Numbered from the stretch's first letter, positions 16,264-25,495 are shown. The stretch is 64,000 nt of DNA from Clostridium tunisiense TJ (GCF_000300195.1 NZ_AMQH01000005.1:298729-362728), one strand, 5' to 3'. Numbers and translations are program-made. Notes: generated by a model from the letters alone, not told the origin.

Positions 16264-16959
16264 ATGAATAAATTATTGTTAATTGAGGATGATGAAGCAT
16301 TAGCTTTAGGTATAGAGTTTACCCTTAGGGATGAAGGATATGAAGTGGTACGAGGAGCAACTTTAGCACAGGGTAAGGGCTTCTTTGAAAAAGAAGAATT
16401 TGATTTAATTCTTCTTGATATAAACCTACCAGATGGTAATGGCTATGATTTATGTAAATACATAAGAACAAAAAGTGAAGTACCAATTATATTCTTAACT
16501 GCATTAGATGATGAAGTAAATGTGGTTTTAGGTTTAGAAATTGGAGGAGATGACTACATTACAAAACCCTTTAGAGTGAGGGAACTTTTATCTAGGATAA
16601 AGGCCTTAATAAGAAGAAGTAGCAAAACACAAGCTGGTGGAACTAAAATGAAAAGTGGAGAATTAGAGATAAATACTCTAGATACTACTGTAAAGAAAAA
16701 AGGACAAGAAATAACCTTAACTGCTCAAGAATACAAACTTTTATTAATTTTCATGAGTAATTCAAATGTAATGATGAAGAGAGAAGAAATACTAAGCAAA
16801 CTTATTGAAGGCGATGAGGTATTTTTTGATGAAAATACTCTATCAGTGTATATAAAGAGAATTAGAGAAAAAATAGAAGATAATCCTAGAGAACCTCAGT
16901 ATATAGTCACCCAAAGAGGATTAGGGTATAAGTGGAATGGAGAGGTAGTAAGGCTATGA
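16264..16959 (+). CDS. OmpR/PhoB-family response regulator
   Basis: 231 residues. The receiver domain has acidic residues Asp9-Asp10, phosphoacceptor Asp52 (LLLDINLPDGNG), Thr79 and Lys101 (TKPF). A winged-helix DNA-binding domain spans about 130-228 with the usual TAQEYKLL and VYIKRIREKIE segments. Its stop overlaps the start of the histidine kinase by 4 bases (ATGA), so the two are translationally coupled. It most likely controls the ABC exporter just upstream, as in BceRS/VncRS-type detoxification modules (inference from position). Confidence 0.94.
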   Translation: MNKLLLIEDDEALALGIEFTLRDEGYEVVRGATLAQGKGFFEKEEFDLILLDINLPDGNGYDLCKYIRTKSEVPIIFLTALDDEVNVVLGLEIGGDDYITKPFRVRELLSRIKALIRRSSKTQAGGTKMKSGELEINTLDTTVKKKGQEITLTAQEYKLLLIFMSNSNVMMKREEILSKLIEGDEVFFDENTLSVYIKRIREKIEDNPREPQYIVTQRGLGYKWNGEVVRL

Positions 16960-18197
16960 AAAAATACTTTACTAATCCAGAGCTAAAAAGAAGTTCAATT
17001 TTCCTTGTAATTTTAATGAGTACTTTTTTTCTTATCACAATCATTGCCCTGAAACTGCAACATGACCGGTTAAAGGATTCCTATATAAAATCACTGGGAG
17101 CTACGGCAATAAAAATTATAGAGAAAGATCCTCAGCTAGAAAAAGATATAATTCCACTAATACTAGACAAGGCATCAGAGGAAGAAAAGGTGAAAGGTGA
17201 GGAGTTTTTAAGGAAATATGGCATTACTAAAGAGTTAGATACAGTTATCTTTCCATATATAAGTAAAACTTCAACTGAAAATTATTATTTGATTTGTTTT
17301 ATATTTATAGCTATGTTATTGATGATTTTAACTGTGAATTATTTTAACCATACTTTTTTTTATAAAAGGATAAGACGAATAACTACAGGAGCTAAAAGAG
17401 TAATTGAGGGAGAATATGATATTGCAATTAGTGAAGATAAGGAAGGCGATTTCTCTAAACTAGCAATAGCCTTTAATTCTATGAAAGAAATTATTAGAAG
17501 TAATTTACATAATTTAAAAAGAGAGAAACAATTCTTAGTTGATTTGTTAGCAGATATATCCCATCAGTTAAAAACTCCACTTTCTTCAATGATCTTATAT
17601 AATGAAATTATGCTGAGTAAGGAGTTATCCAATGACCAAAGAACTACTTTTTTGGTGAGTAACCAAAATCAACTTCATAAGATGGAGTGGCTTATAAAAA
17701 GCATGCTAAAGCTTGCTAAGGTAGATGCTAAGGCTGTTGATTTTCATAAGGAAAACTATAGTTTAAGTGAAACAATAAGAGAATCAGTTGAAGCCTTGGA
17801 AAGCATGGCTAACGAAAAAGGTGTTGTTGTCAGCTTTCATGAGGAAGTTGAAATAGCATTTAACCATGATACATCATGGCTTCAAGAAGCATTAATTAAT
17901 ATTATAAAAAATGGTATAGAGCACAGTGAAGAGGGAGGACAGGTATATATAAGTCTAATAGAAAATCCTGTATACATCAGAATTATAATTGAAGATAAAG
18001 GTCATGGGATAAGTGAGGAAGATCTGCCAAATATCTTTAAAAGATTCTATAAGGCTAAAGATTCTAAAAACACTAATTCAGTAGGCATAGGATTAGCTCT
18101 TTCAAAGTCTATAATTGAAGCACATAATGGGATGATAGATGCAGAGAGTAGGCTTGGCACTGGCACAAAGTTTATTATTACTTTTTTAAAATACTAG
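16956..18197 (+). CDS. Sensor histidine kinase with HAMP domain
   Basis: 413 residues starting at the ATG that overlaps the regulator stop codon. Two transmembrane helices (about 14-34 and 111-129) enclose a short extracytoplasmic loop of about 75 residues; a HAMP linker follows (about 130-185). Phosphoacceptor His203 lies in DISHQLKTPL, and the ATPase domain shows N-box IIKNGIEHS, G1 DKGHGI, F-box IFKRFYK and G2 GIGLAL. The small sensor loop argues for detection of a membrane-associated signal or of the transporter itself. Partner of the preceding regulator. Confidence 0.93.
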   Translation: MKKYFTNPELKRSSIFLVILMSTFFLITIIALKLQHDRLKDSYIKSLGATAIKIIEKDPQLEKDIIPLILDKASEEEKVKGEEFLRKYGITKELDTVIFPYISKTSTENYYLICFIFIAMLLMILTVNYFNHTFFYKRIRRITTGAKRVIEGEYDIAISEDKEGDFSKLAIAFNSMKEIIRSNLHNLKREKQFLVDLLADISHQLKTPLSSMILYNEIMLSKELSNDQRTTFLVSNQNQLHKMEWLIKSMLKLAKVDAKAVDFHKENYSLSETIRESVEALESMANEKGVVVSFHEEVEIAFNHDTSWLQEALINIIKNGIEHSEEGGQVYISLIENPVYIRIIIEDKGHGISEEDLPNIFKRFYKAKDSKNTNSVGIGLALSKSIIEAHNGMIDAESRLGTGTKFIITFLKY

Positions 18198-18599
18198 GTA
18201 AAATAAAAAGTTGTAGTGAGTTGGTAATGACGAATTTTAGTTTTACTAAAGAGTCTATAAGGATAGTTGTCATCAGTAGAACCTTCTTAGATATACTAAA
18301 GTATATATTGGGATAAATAGTTATACAATAGATCTTACTAATAAATAGGAAAAGCTTAAAGACATGCATATGTAAAGAATTTTTAGTGGGTAAAAAATTA
18401 GAGTTACATATAAACAATACACGAAAATACTTGCAGGTAGAAGTGCACTTAAATTATTAGTAAGTATTTCTCATTTTATAAGACTTTACAAGAGTAAACT
18501 AGATTTTTATTTTCCTAAGTGCTATTATATTTATGATAGGATAATTGTTAATATTATACATATATCATTATAGGATGTATTAAATAAGGAGTGATTTTT
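18198..18599. other. Intergenic region, nothing recognised
   Basis: About 400 AT-rich bases between the kinase and sulfurtransferase genes. No open frame with a ribosome site and no clear terminator hairpin were found. Confidence 0.5.
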
Positions 18600-19433
18600 T
18601 TGAAAAATATAGTTGATATAAATTGGTTGAAAAGTCATATTGAGGATGATGACTTAGTAATTATTGATTGTAGATTTAGTCTTCAAGATCCAATCTATGG
18701 AGATAAGGCTTACAAGGAAGCACACATCCCAAAAGCAATTTCCGTTAACCTTGATAAAGACCTAGCAGGAGAAAAGGGAGAGCATGGGGGAAGACATCCA
18801 CTTCCAAATATGAAGGACTTTGTAGAGTTTATGGAGTCCCTAGGAGTATCAAACAATACAACAGTTTTGATCTATGATGATGGTGATTTAGCTGCCCCTT
18901 CAAGACTCTGGTGGATGCTTAAGTATATAGGAATTGATAAAGTGTATCTATTAGAGGGTGGAATAACAGCTTGGAAGACTTCTCAGGGAAGAGTTACTGC
19001 AGAAGAGTATAGGGGAAAAGCAAAAGGAAAAATAGACATAAACTTTAAAGAAGAAATGAAATGCTCAATGGATTATGTAAAGGAAAATCTCAGAAGCAAT
19101 GATGTTGTAATTATTGATTCAAGGGCCAAAGAAAGATACCTAGGGCTAGTGGAGCCAATGGATAAGAAGGCAGGACATATACCAGGTGCTAAAAATTATG
19201 ATTGGACTTTAAATTTTAAAGAGGGTAAAGTACTTCCACTAGAAGAGCTTAAATCAAGATTTGAAAAAGTAAAAGATTATAAAGAGGTAATAGTACATTG
19301 TGGATCTGGAGTTACAGGGTGCGCTAATGTTCTTATTCTAGAAGAAATAGGTATTCCCTCTAGGCTTTATGTAGGGAGCTGGAGTGACTGGTCAAGTTAT
19401 GATGAGAACCCAGTAGCAACTGATGGAGAATAG
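18600..19433 (+). CDS. sseA: Two-domain sulfurtransferase (rhodanese / 3-mercaptopyruvate sulfurtransferase)
   Basis: 277 residues, two tandem rhodanese domains (about 6-125 and 155-272). The catalytic loop in the second domain reads CGSGVTG with Cys234; the CGSGVT form favours 3-mercaptopyruvate as sulfur donor, while thiosulfate enzymes usually have CRKGVT. The first domain lacks the cysteine (Asp93 at that place), as is normal. It transfers sulfane sulfur to thiols or cyanide. The TTG start at 18600 is 8 bases after AAGGAG; a GTG at 18591 overlaps that site. Monocistronic. Specificity between thiosulfate and mercaptopyruvate is inferred. Confidence 0.88.
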   Translation: MKNIVDINWLKSHIEDDDLVIIDCRFSLQDPIYGDKAYKEAHIPKAISVNLDKDLAGEKGEHGGRHPLPNMKDFVEFMESLGVSNNTTVLIYDDGDLAAPSRLWWMLKYIGIDKVYLLEGGITAWKTSQGRVTAEEYRGKAKGKIDINFKEEMKCSMDYVKENLRSNDVVIIDSRAKERYLGLVEPMDKKAGHIPGAKNYDWTLNFKEGKVLPLEELKSRFEKVKDYKEVIVHCGSGVTGCANVLILEEIGIPSRLYVGSWSDWSSYDENPVATDGE

Positions 19434-19575
19434 TTCAAAATATAATTTATGATAAGACTAGTATACAGCAACAAAAATATTGATAGGTTAGTATTAACTG
19501 TAAAGCTCTCAGAATTGTAATTTAAAAGCAAGAACAACAAATACAGATTCATATAATATATAAATATAATAAAGA

Positions 19576-19606
19576 AGATATGTTGAAATTGCACTTCAAC
19601 ATATCT
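19576..19606. terminator. Bidirectional terminator between sulfurtransferase and deacetylase
   Basis: AGATATGTTGAA (19576-19587) pairs with TTCAACATATCT (19595-19606), flanked by TTCTTTT on the right and an A-rich left side. It separates convergent genes. Confidence 0.85.
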
Positions 19607-19611
19607 TTCTT

Positions 19612-20340
19612 TTATACTTGCTTCTTTAGTGGGAAATAGTGTTCAGGAGTGGTTTCATCGATAACTTTAAACTCATATCCTTTGTCTTTGTAAAACTTTA
19701 TAACCTCTGGTAAGGCTTTGCAGGTGTTTTTATGGGTGTAATCACAATGCATAAGTAAAATTACTGGTCCCTCAGACTCTACAGGTTTAGTTGCCTCTTT
19801 GTATAGTTTATAGGGAGGGGTTTTGCAATTGATACCATCGGACATAAAAAGATTCCAATCATATACCTTGAAATTATGGTTATGAAGATTATTTAAAAAG
19901 ATTTGGCTTAACTTTTTATTACTCCCAAAAGGAAATCTTATAATATTGGGTTTAACACCAGTAAGGTCATCTACGATTTTTTGAGTGGTAAGCATTTCAG
20001 AAATAAATCTCTGCTGACTAGAATAGATTTTCTTATACTCATGAGTGTAAGTGTGAAGTCCTATACTATGACCTTCCTTATGTAATCTTTTAACTATTTC
20101 CTCTTGTCCTTTTATTTGATTTCCAATAAGAAAAAATGTACCTTTAACTTCAAACTTATTCAAAATATCTAGAATTTCCCCTGTTAAAACACTAGGTCCA
20201 TCATCAAAAGTTAAATAAATAGTTTTTTCATCCATGGATGAATCTAAAGTAATTGCCTTAACTTTAGGTACTAATATATAGTTTAAAACTATAAATATAG
20301 TTAATACAGTAGAAATATAAGTTAAAATAATCTTTTTCAT
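19612..20340 (-). CDS. Secreted polysaccharide deacetylase (NodB domain)
   Basis: 242 residues. An N-terminal membrane/signal segment (about 4-27) is followed directly by a carbohydrate esterase family 4 domain: TFDDGP near 48-53 (catalytic Asp and metal Asp), HTYTH near 101-105 (metal His pair), RFPFGS near 142 and LLMHCD near 197. Such enzymes deacetylate peptidoglycan GlcNAc or MurNAc, in vegetative wall or spore cortex (PdaA/PdaB group). ATG at 20340 after CGGAGG; an upstream in-frame ATG at 20358 precedes that site. Which polymer it acts on is not visible. Confidence 0.87.
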   Translation of the reverse strand: MKKIILTYISTVLTIFIVLNYILVPKVKAITLDSSMDEKTIYLTFDDGPSVLTGEILDILNKFEVKGTFFLIGNQIKGQEEIVKRLHKEGHSIGLHTYTHEYKKIYSSQQRFISEMLTTQKIVDDLTGVKPNIIRFPFGSNKKLSQIFLNNLHNHNFKVYDWNLFMSDGINCKTPPYKLYKEATKPVESEGPVILLMHCDYTHKNTCKALPEVIKFYKDKGYEFKVIDETTPEHYFPLKKQV

Positions 20341-20593
20341 TTTATTCCTCCGTTTCATAAATAATGAACAGGTTTGGTTTTGTTAAACAATACTTATTAT
20401 TTCTTAAATATCGATTCATATCCTAAACAATTTTTCTCAAATAATATTATTTAGTGGACAATCTGATTTAAACAAAATAAAATATACTTGTGATGTAAAT
20501 ATATAAGTTAAAATATATAAATTAATCAATGGTATATCAAGGAAAAAGATAAATAATAATGAAAAAAATATTGTATTATGAAATTTAGTATAA

Positions 20594-20796
20594 CCTCTAT
20601 CACCAGGTGCATAGAGGCTTGTAAGGTGAAAATATACTTTGTTTACCCCAAAACCTTAAGATGACTAATATAGTGTGATGTAGAAGTTAAGTCTTAACTG
20701 AGTTTCGCTCTACACTCTAATGAACATGGAGTTAAGGAAAAGACCCTATCAATATATAGTTATAATATGTATTTTTTTTAGTATAAGTTGGTAGGG
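20594..20796 (+). promoter_or_regulatory. Structured leader RNA upstream of the MATE exporter gene (riboswitch candidate)
   Basis: CCTCTAT (20594-20600)/ATAGAGG (20611-20617) closes a GC-rich loop CACCAGGTGC. A second stem TAAGGT (20622-20627)/ACCTTA (20653-20658) has a loop containing TACCCC; GGTG of loop 1 could kiss TACC of loop 2. Further on CTTAACT (20693-20699) can pair either with 20685-20691 or with 20730-20736, two exclusive folds. CCCTATCAA (20744-20752) and TTGGTAGGG (20788-20796) form a last long-range stem around eight T. Two GC-looped hairpins before a MATE gene suggest the guanidine-IV (mepA) class, but I have not matched its consensus. Confidence 0.45.
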
Positions 20797-20864
20797 AGTA
20801 TTAGTTACAACAAATGTTAGAATTTAGATAGTATTTAAATAAAATTAATGACTGGAGATGAATC

Positions 20865-22238
20865 ATGGAAAAGAGAATAAATTTAGTTGAAGGAAATATT
20901 TTTACAAGTCTAATAAAACTAGCAATTCCAATTATGGGAACCTCTTTCATACAAATGGCTTATAACATGACAGATATGATTTGGATAGGAAGAGTGGGAA
21001 GTAAAGCTGTTGCAGCGGTTGGAACTGCAGGCTTTTTTACTTGGTTGGCTATGGCATTTATTATGATTTCTAAGATTGGGGCTGAAGTTAAAGTTGCCCA
21101 AAGTTTAGGAAGAGGAGATAATGATACAGCTAAAAGCTATATTATCAGTTCAATTCAAATAAATGTAATTTTGGCATTGGCATACGGGGCGGTTTTATTT
21201 ATGTTTAGAAAACCTCTTTTAGGCTTTTTTAAATTAGGGGACCCTTCTATTGTGAATATGGCAGAAACTTATTTAATAGTAATGATTTTAGGAATGGCAT
21301 TTTACTTTATAAATCCTGTTTTCACTTCAATTTTTAATGGGGCAGGAAATAGTAGAACTCCTTTTATCATTAACTCAATAGGATTAGTGTTTAATATGGT
21401 ATTTGATCCTGTATTAATACTTGGAATTGGACCATTTCCAAGAATGGAAGTTTTAGGAGCAGCTATAGCTACTGTTTTAGCTCAAATGGTAGTAACCTTA
21501 TGTTTTATACTTGTAATGTTAAAAAGCAAAGAGCAATATCTAAAGTTTAATATATTTTCTAAACCTAATAAGGAAAATATTATAACAATTTGCAAGTTAG
21601 GACTTCCGGTAGGAGGACAAAGTGGATTATTCACTATATTCTCCATTCTCATTGCTAGAGCTATTGCGAACTTTGGACCTATTCCAATTGCAGTACAAAA
21701 GGTAGGTTCTCAAATTGAAGCTATATCTTGGATGACAGCAGGTGGATTCTCAACTGCTTTAGGAACCTTTGTGGGACAAAATTATGGGGCTAAAAAATAT
21801 CATAGAGTTAAAGAGGGATATAGGGCTACTATGATAATGGCTATTATAGTAGGTATTTTTGCAACCTTGCTACTGACATTTGGAGGAAGAACAGTATTTT
21901 CATTATTTATACCAGAGGAAGAGGCTATAAAATACGGAATTGTTTATTTGAGAATATTAGGATACTCTCAGTTGTTTATGTGTATAGAAATTACTGTTAG
22001 TGGTGCTTTCAATGGGCTAGGGAGAACTATGATACCATCTGTTATAAGTGTAATATTCACAGGACTTAGAGTACCTGCAGCTTATATCCTTGCATCAGAA
22101 AGTCTTTTAGGATTAAACGGAGTATGGTGGAGTATTAGTATGAGTAGTGTTATTAAAGGCATATTGATGGTTGTGATTTTCACTATCTTATTAAAAAGAA
22201 ACAAGCTTTTCAAAGAGGAAATTGAGCTAGTTGCTTAA
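20865..22238 (+). CDS. MATE family efflux transporter
   Basis: 457 residues with about twelve hydrophobic helices in two similar halves, typical MATE length. Family features include the N-terminal IPIMGTSFIQMAYNMTDMIWIG and the motif GQSGLFTIFSILIARAI opening the second half. MATE proteins export cationic drugs, guanidine-like compounds or metabolites against Na+ or H+. ACTGGAG-type site before the ATG. The preceding 270 bases fold into several hairpins and may be a metabolite-sensing leader, which would define the substrate. Single-gene unit with a strong terminator. Confidence 0.92.
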   Translation: MEKRINLVEGNIFTSLIKLAIPIMGTSFIQMAYNMTDMIWIGRVGSKAVAAVGTAGFFTWLAMAFIMISKIGAEVKVAQSLGRGDNDTAKSYIISSIQINVILALAYGAVLFMFRKPLLGFFKLGDPSIVNMAETYLIVMILGMAFYFINPVFTSIFNGAGNSRTPFIINSIGLVFNMVFDPVLILGIGPFPRMEVLGAAIATVLAQMVVTLCFILVMLKSKEQYLKFNIFSKPNKENIITICKLGLPVGGQSGLFTIFSILIARAIANFGPIPIAVQKVGSQIEAISWMTAGGFSTALGTFVGQNYGAKKYHRVKEGYRATMIMAIIVGIFATLLLTFGGRTVFSLFIPEEEAIKYGIVYLRILGYSQLFMCIEITVSGAFNGLGRTMIPSVISVIFTGLRVPAAYILASESLLGLNGVWWSISMSSVIKGILMVVIFTILLKRNKLFKEEIELVA

Positions 22239-22253
22239 AGTTTTTTCATTTGT

Positions 22254-22300
22254 ATCACCTTATATTCTTTAGGACACTAAAGAATATAAGGTGATTTTTA
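22254..22300 (+). terminator. Strong terminator of the MATE gene
   Basis: A nearly perfect 19-bp stem (22254-22272 with 22277-22295) with a GACA-type loop, followed by TTTTTATT. Confidence 0.92.
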
Positions 22301-22481
22301 TTATAGAAAGCTATAAAATTAGTTTTATTTATACAATGAATAAAGCTAATTTTTCATCAGAAAACCTATGTATAGTAACATTTATTAAAAAAATGAATAG
22401 TATATACTGTAAAATAGATATACTGACATAGGTATATTTTAGATTTATAATGTTAGCTTGTGGTGTGAGGAGGTTAAAAAT

Positions 22482-23267
22482 ATGTCTGAAGAAAATAAAT
22501 TTAATAATGGAAAAGAACACGTACACTGCAAGGAAGACAATGAAGTAAAGGTATTAGAATGTGATACAATAGTAAAATGTCGTAGCAAACAATATAATAT
22601 TGATACAAGCAAAAATGCTTTTATAGTAAATGTTCCAATAGTTTTAGCTGGAATTGAAATAGAGTTAACCTTAGATAAAGAAATAGAGTTAGGAGAAAAT
22701 AAAACATATGTAAGGGCTGAAAGTAAACATACAATGATAACTGAATGTAATATAATACCTTACACAAATAACTTATTTGTAGAAGGATATGTTCAAAAGT
22801 ATATTGAGTTCTATGAAAGTAGACAGATAGGATTGCCTAGGAAAGAATTAAAACATATGACTATAAATATACCTTTTAAAGCTTTTACCGAAGTTTCTTT
22901 TTTAACCAAACCCATATATGGGAAAACTATAAATAAATCCATATGTGTGATGAAAAATATTGAGTTAGCCAAAGGAACCACAGAAAACTCTTGGTTTTAT
23001 TATAACAAACCCCAAGAACAAATTTACTGTGAGTTGGAGTGGTTAAAGATTTTAGAAACTAATATTCTAGAGAATTCCATTAAAGAAAATATGAGCAATA
23101 ACGAGGAATGTAAAAATTGTAGAAAGCTATTTGTGAAGATGGTACTTAATATAGGTCTAAAGATAATTCAAAATCAACCACTAGCTATTTCTCATTTTGA
23201 TAAAATCAATTATAAGATAGAAGATAAAAGTAATATAAAAGAAGAAAAACTAGTAGAAGATGAATAA
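22482..23267 (+). CDS. DUF3794 (SipL/SPOCS) domain spore-shell protein
   Basis: 261 residues, eight cysteines. The DUF3794 signature is visible as PYTNNLFVEGYVQKYIEF near residues 101-118, preceded by an IVNVPIVLAGIEIELTL strand and followed by IYCELEWLKILETNILEN near 185-202. This domain occurs in SipL/SpoIVA-interacting and exosporium proteins of clostridia, so a structural role in coat or exosporium is expected. The ATG at 22482 follows GAGGAGG; an in-frame upstream codon at 22458 precedes it. No signal peptide. It shares the domain with the products at 23775 and 25681, suggesting local duplication. Mother-cell expression is inferred. Confidence 0.78.
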   Translation: MSEENKFNNGKEHVHCKEDNEVKVLECDTIVKCRSKQYNIDTSKNAFIVNVPIVLAGIEIELTLDKEIELGENKTYVRAESKHTMITECNIIPYTNNLFVEGYVQKYIEFYESRQIGLPRKELKHMTINIPFKAFTEVSFLTKPIYGKTINKSICVMKNIELAKGTTENSWFYYNKPQEQIYCELEWLKILETNILENSIKENMSNNEECKNCRKLFVKMVLNIGLKIIQNQPLAISHFDKINYKIEDKSNIKEEKLVEDE

Positions 23268-23284
23268 CTACTTTTTAATACTAT

Positions 23285-23322
23285 AAGGAGAGTAAGCAAT
23301 TTGATGCATACTCTCCTTTTTT
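23285..23322 (+). terminator. Terminator after the first DUF3794 gene
   Basis: AAGGAGAGTA (23285-23294) pairs with TACTCTCCTT (23309-23318), followed by TTTTT. Confidence 0.85.
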
Positions 23323-23774
23323 TATAGTTAATGAGGATACATAAATAGAGGATTTGAAGTAAGAAACTAAACATAACAATATGATTCTGTATTTACTCAA
23401 TTAGAACATATAGATTTACCACTTGAAACCTTAAAGTACTTTGCTATCGAAGCATTGAAAAAACTTAATTTTATTTAAAGCTATGACGTGGTTTATCTAT
23501 ATTGTAACAATGTAATAACTTTATCTATTGATGGAGCATTGAATTTTATCATCTAAATAAAAATATTACATACCTAGGTAAAGTTAAAGATGAGTAGGCA
23601 AGATTAATTTAAATATAGTTTTTTATCAAACTAGTATTTGTCGAAAAAATTTGTAAATAAGAAGTTCTAAAAATAAGTGACAAGCTGTAACAACTTTCAA
23701 ATTACTGAATAAGATATTATTAGATATGAAGCTTAAGGATTCAGCAGATAATGTGAAAGAGCAAAAGTAGATTA
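23323..23774. other. Intergenic region with possible degraded coding remnants
   Basis: About 450 bases. Between roughly 23379 and 23478 an open stretch reads like protein (YDSVFTQLEHIDLP, then LETLKYFAIEALKKL) but has stops on both sides and no start. Around 23726-23770 a 14-codon frame MKLKDSADNVKEQK ends 4 bases before the TTG used for the next gene. These look like remnants of a disrupted gene; no family was recognised. Confidence 0.35.
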
Positions 23775-24692
23775 TTGGATAAAATCAATGTAACTTTAGG
23801 CTTTCATATACTTGAAGACAAAAATGGAGATGAAATCGTGTTTAAGAATCATGCAACCTTTAATAATTGTAATTGTGGAGAGTGCCCACCGGCTACAATT
23901 GAACCTGTGAACTTGGGGGAATGTAGCAACGAGCACTATCATCCATATGGATATCCAGGTCCAATGGTAGTTAAGGTTCCAGTTGTTCTATCTGAAGTTA
24001 AAGTTCAAATAGACCTTGAAAAAGAAGTAGTTTTAAACGAACCAGCTTATGACATTAAAACTATTGATAAAAAAGTATGTATAACACAATGTCATTTAGT
24101 ACCATATACAAATAAATTATTCCTTGCAGGTTATGTTCAAAAAAATATACAGTATTCAACTGTTGACCAAGAAAATGCAAATAGCTTTAGTGGAGATATA
24201 AGACATCATGTAATTAACGCTGACTTTAGATGTGTAACCGCAGTAAAATTTACTAAACAACCTAACTTTGGAAAGTCCTATAAATCTAAATCTAATGTTT
24301 TAGATTACAATATGGTTTGCAAAGATGAGGGCGAAGACAACTGGATACACTATAATCAATATTTTGAGCCAATCTTCTGCGAAGTAGAGTGGACAAAAAT
24401 TCTAGAAACTGATATTTTTAATAGAAATAATGAATGCCTAACAGAGTTCTCAGCAGTAAATTGTTTCACAAACTTCATCGAAAAAATGGTAGTTTATATA
24501 GACCTTAAAGTATTACAAACTCAACAAGTATTTATTCCAGAACCTGATTGTGAAGTAAAGGTAGAAAAGCACTATGAAGATAAGAACTATGAAGATAATC
24601 ATAATTCCTGTGACTACTATGATGACATTGAAGTAAGCTGCATACCCGGAAAAGGAATGGTAGCAAGACCAATAAAAAGAGATAAATACTAA
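23775..24692 (+). CDS. Cysteine-rich DUF3794 spore-shell protein with charged tail
   Basis: 305 residues, about 14 cysteines. An N-terminal NNCNCGECPP cluster precedes the DUF3794 domain with PYTNKLFLAGYVQKNIQYS near residues 110-128 and IFCEVEWTKILETDIF near 200-215. The C-terminus has a KHYEDKNYED repeat also seen at the N-terminus of the next protein. The only in-frame start is a TTG with no good ribosome site nearby, so the real N-terminus is uncertain and a frameshift upstream is possible. Cysteine cross-linked exosporium or coat layer protein by family and composition (inference). Confidence 0.7.
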   Translation: MDKINVTLGFHILEDKNGDEIVFKNHATFNNCNCGECPPATIEPVNLGECSNEHYHPYGYPGPMVVKVPVVLSEVKVQIDLEKEVVLNEPAYDIKTIDKKVCITQCHLVPYTNKLFLAGYVQKNIQYSTVDQENANSFSGDIRHHVINADFRCVTAVKFTKQPNFGKSYKSKSNVLDYNMVCKDEGEDNWIHYNQYFEPIFCEVEWTKILETDIFNRNNECLTEFSAVNCFTNFIEKMVVYIDLKVLQTQQVFIPEPDCEVKVEKHYEDKNYEDNHNSCDYYDDIEVSCIPGKGMVARPIKRDKY

Positions 24693-24829
24693 GAAAAACT
24701 TCTTAGTAAAATATTATAAATGGTTAGTTCAATAAAAAACTTAAAATTATTAACTCAGAATTGTAGAGATTTATTCTTTTAATATAAATAGATTGAAAAA
24801 TAAATTAAATCTAAAAGGAGATTTTATAT

Positions 24830-25495
24830 ATGAAACTAAATTACAATGGACCAGAAGAAAGATATGAAGACAAAAAGTATTATGATAAATGTGATTGCAG
24901 ATACGAAGACAAAAAATATGATGACAGAAAATATGAAGATAAGCACTATGAAAAGTGTGATTATAAACAACCTTGCTGCGAAGAGCATAAATATGCACAC
25001 TGCTATCCAAAGAGTCCATGCCCATATGGCATATTATTTGAATGCAATAATGGAACAGGAACTGAAATACCAGCAACTGTAACAAATGGAGGAAACCCAG
25101 TATTACTTCCATTTGTACCAATTTCCTTAGGCTGTGTAACCATTGATACAAGATGTTTAAAAAGCCCAGTAGTAAAATTTGATTTCTGCAGTATTGTTAA
25201 ATATAGAGAGCTAGAGGGTGGAGAAACTCCAGCAGTATTCTTAAAGTTTCAATTAAGCAAGATATGTGAAAATAATGGAGAAGAAATTATATGTGGTACT
25301 TGGGACTTTAGAGCAGGTTTTAACAATACAGATGAACAAATCACAACTTCCTTCTGCTTCAGCCACTGTGAATGTAATAGTTGCCCAGATTGCTGCACTT
25401 ACTTTGTAAAAATTATTGCAGCTCAAAATGTGGACGATGATGCACTAAAAGTTTGGAATCCAACACTTTCAGTTATGGCTAAATCAGCTTGCTAA
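24830..25495 (+). CDS. Cysteine-rich DUF4489 protein with YEDK repeats
   Basis: 221 residues with 20 cysteines. Residues 10-45 are a low-complexity repeat of YEDK/KYDDRKYED type carrying C-D-C and K-C-D pairs; a CC-containing spacer follows, then a folded region from about 75 resembling DUF4489, a family of Clostridium proteins of unknown function. A dense cysteine cluster SHCECNSCPDCCTYF lies near 183-197. ATG 7 to 8 bases after AAAAGGAG. Placed between two DUF3794 genes, it is probably a component of the disulfide-linked spore outer layers. Assignment to DUF4489 is from memory of its sequence pattern. Confidence 0.68.
   Translation: MKLNYNGPEERYEDKKYYDKCDCRYEDKKYDDRKYEDKHYEKCDYKQPCCEEHKYAHCYPKSPCPYGILFECNNGTGTEIPATVTNGGNPVLLPFVPISLGCVTIDTRCLKSPVVKFDFCSIVKYRELEGGETPAVFLKFQLSKICENNGEEIICGTWDFRAGFNNTDEQITTSFCFSHCECNSCPDCCTYFVKIIAAQNVDDDALKVWNPTLSVMAKSAC

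Noticed and set aside
24846..25082. 78-codon +1 frame inside the DUF4489 gene
   Set aside because: Out-of-frame reading of the YEDK repeat, giving a Lys/Met/Asn-rich chain.
24771..25151. 126-codon antisense frame opposite the DUF4489 gene
   Set aside because: Rich in His, Leu and Tyr because it is the complement of the KYED repeat; no ribosome site.
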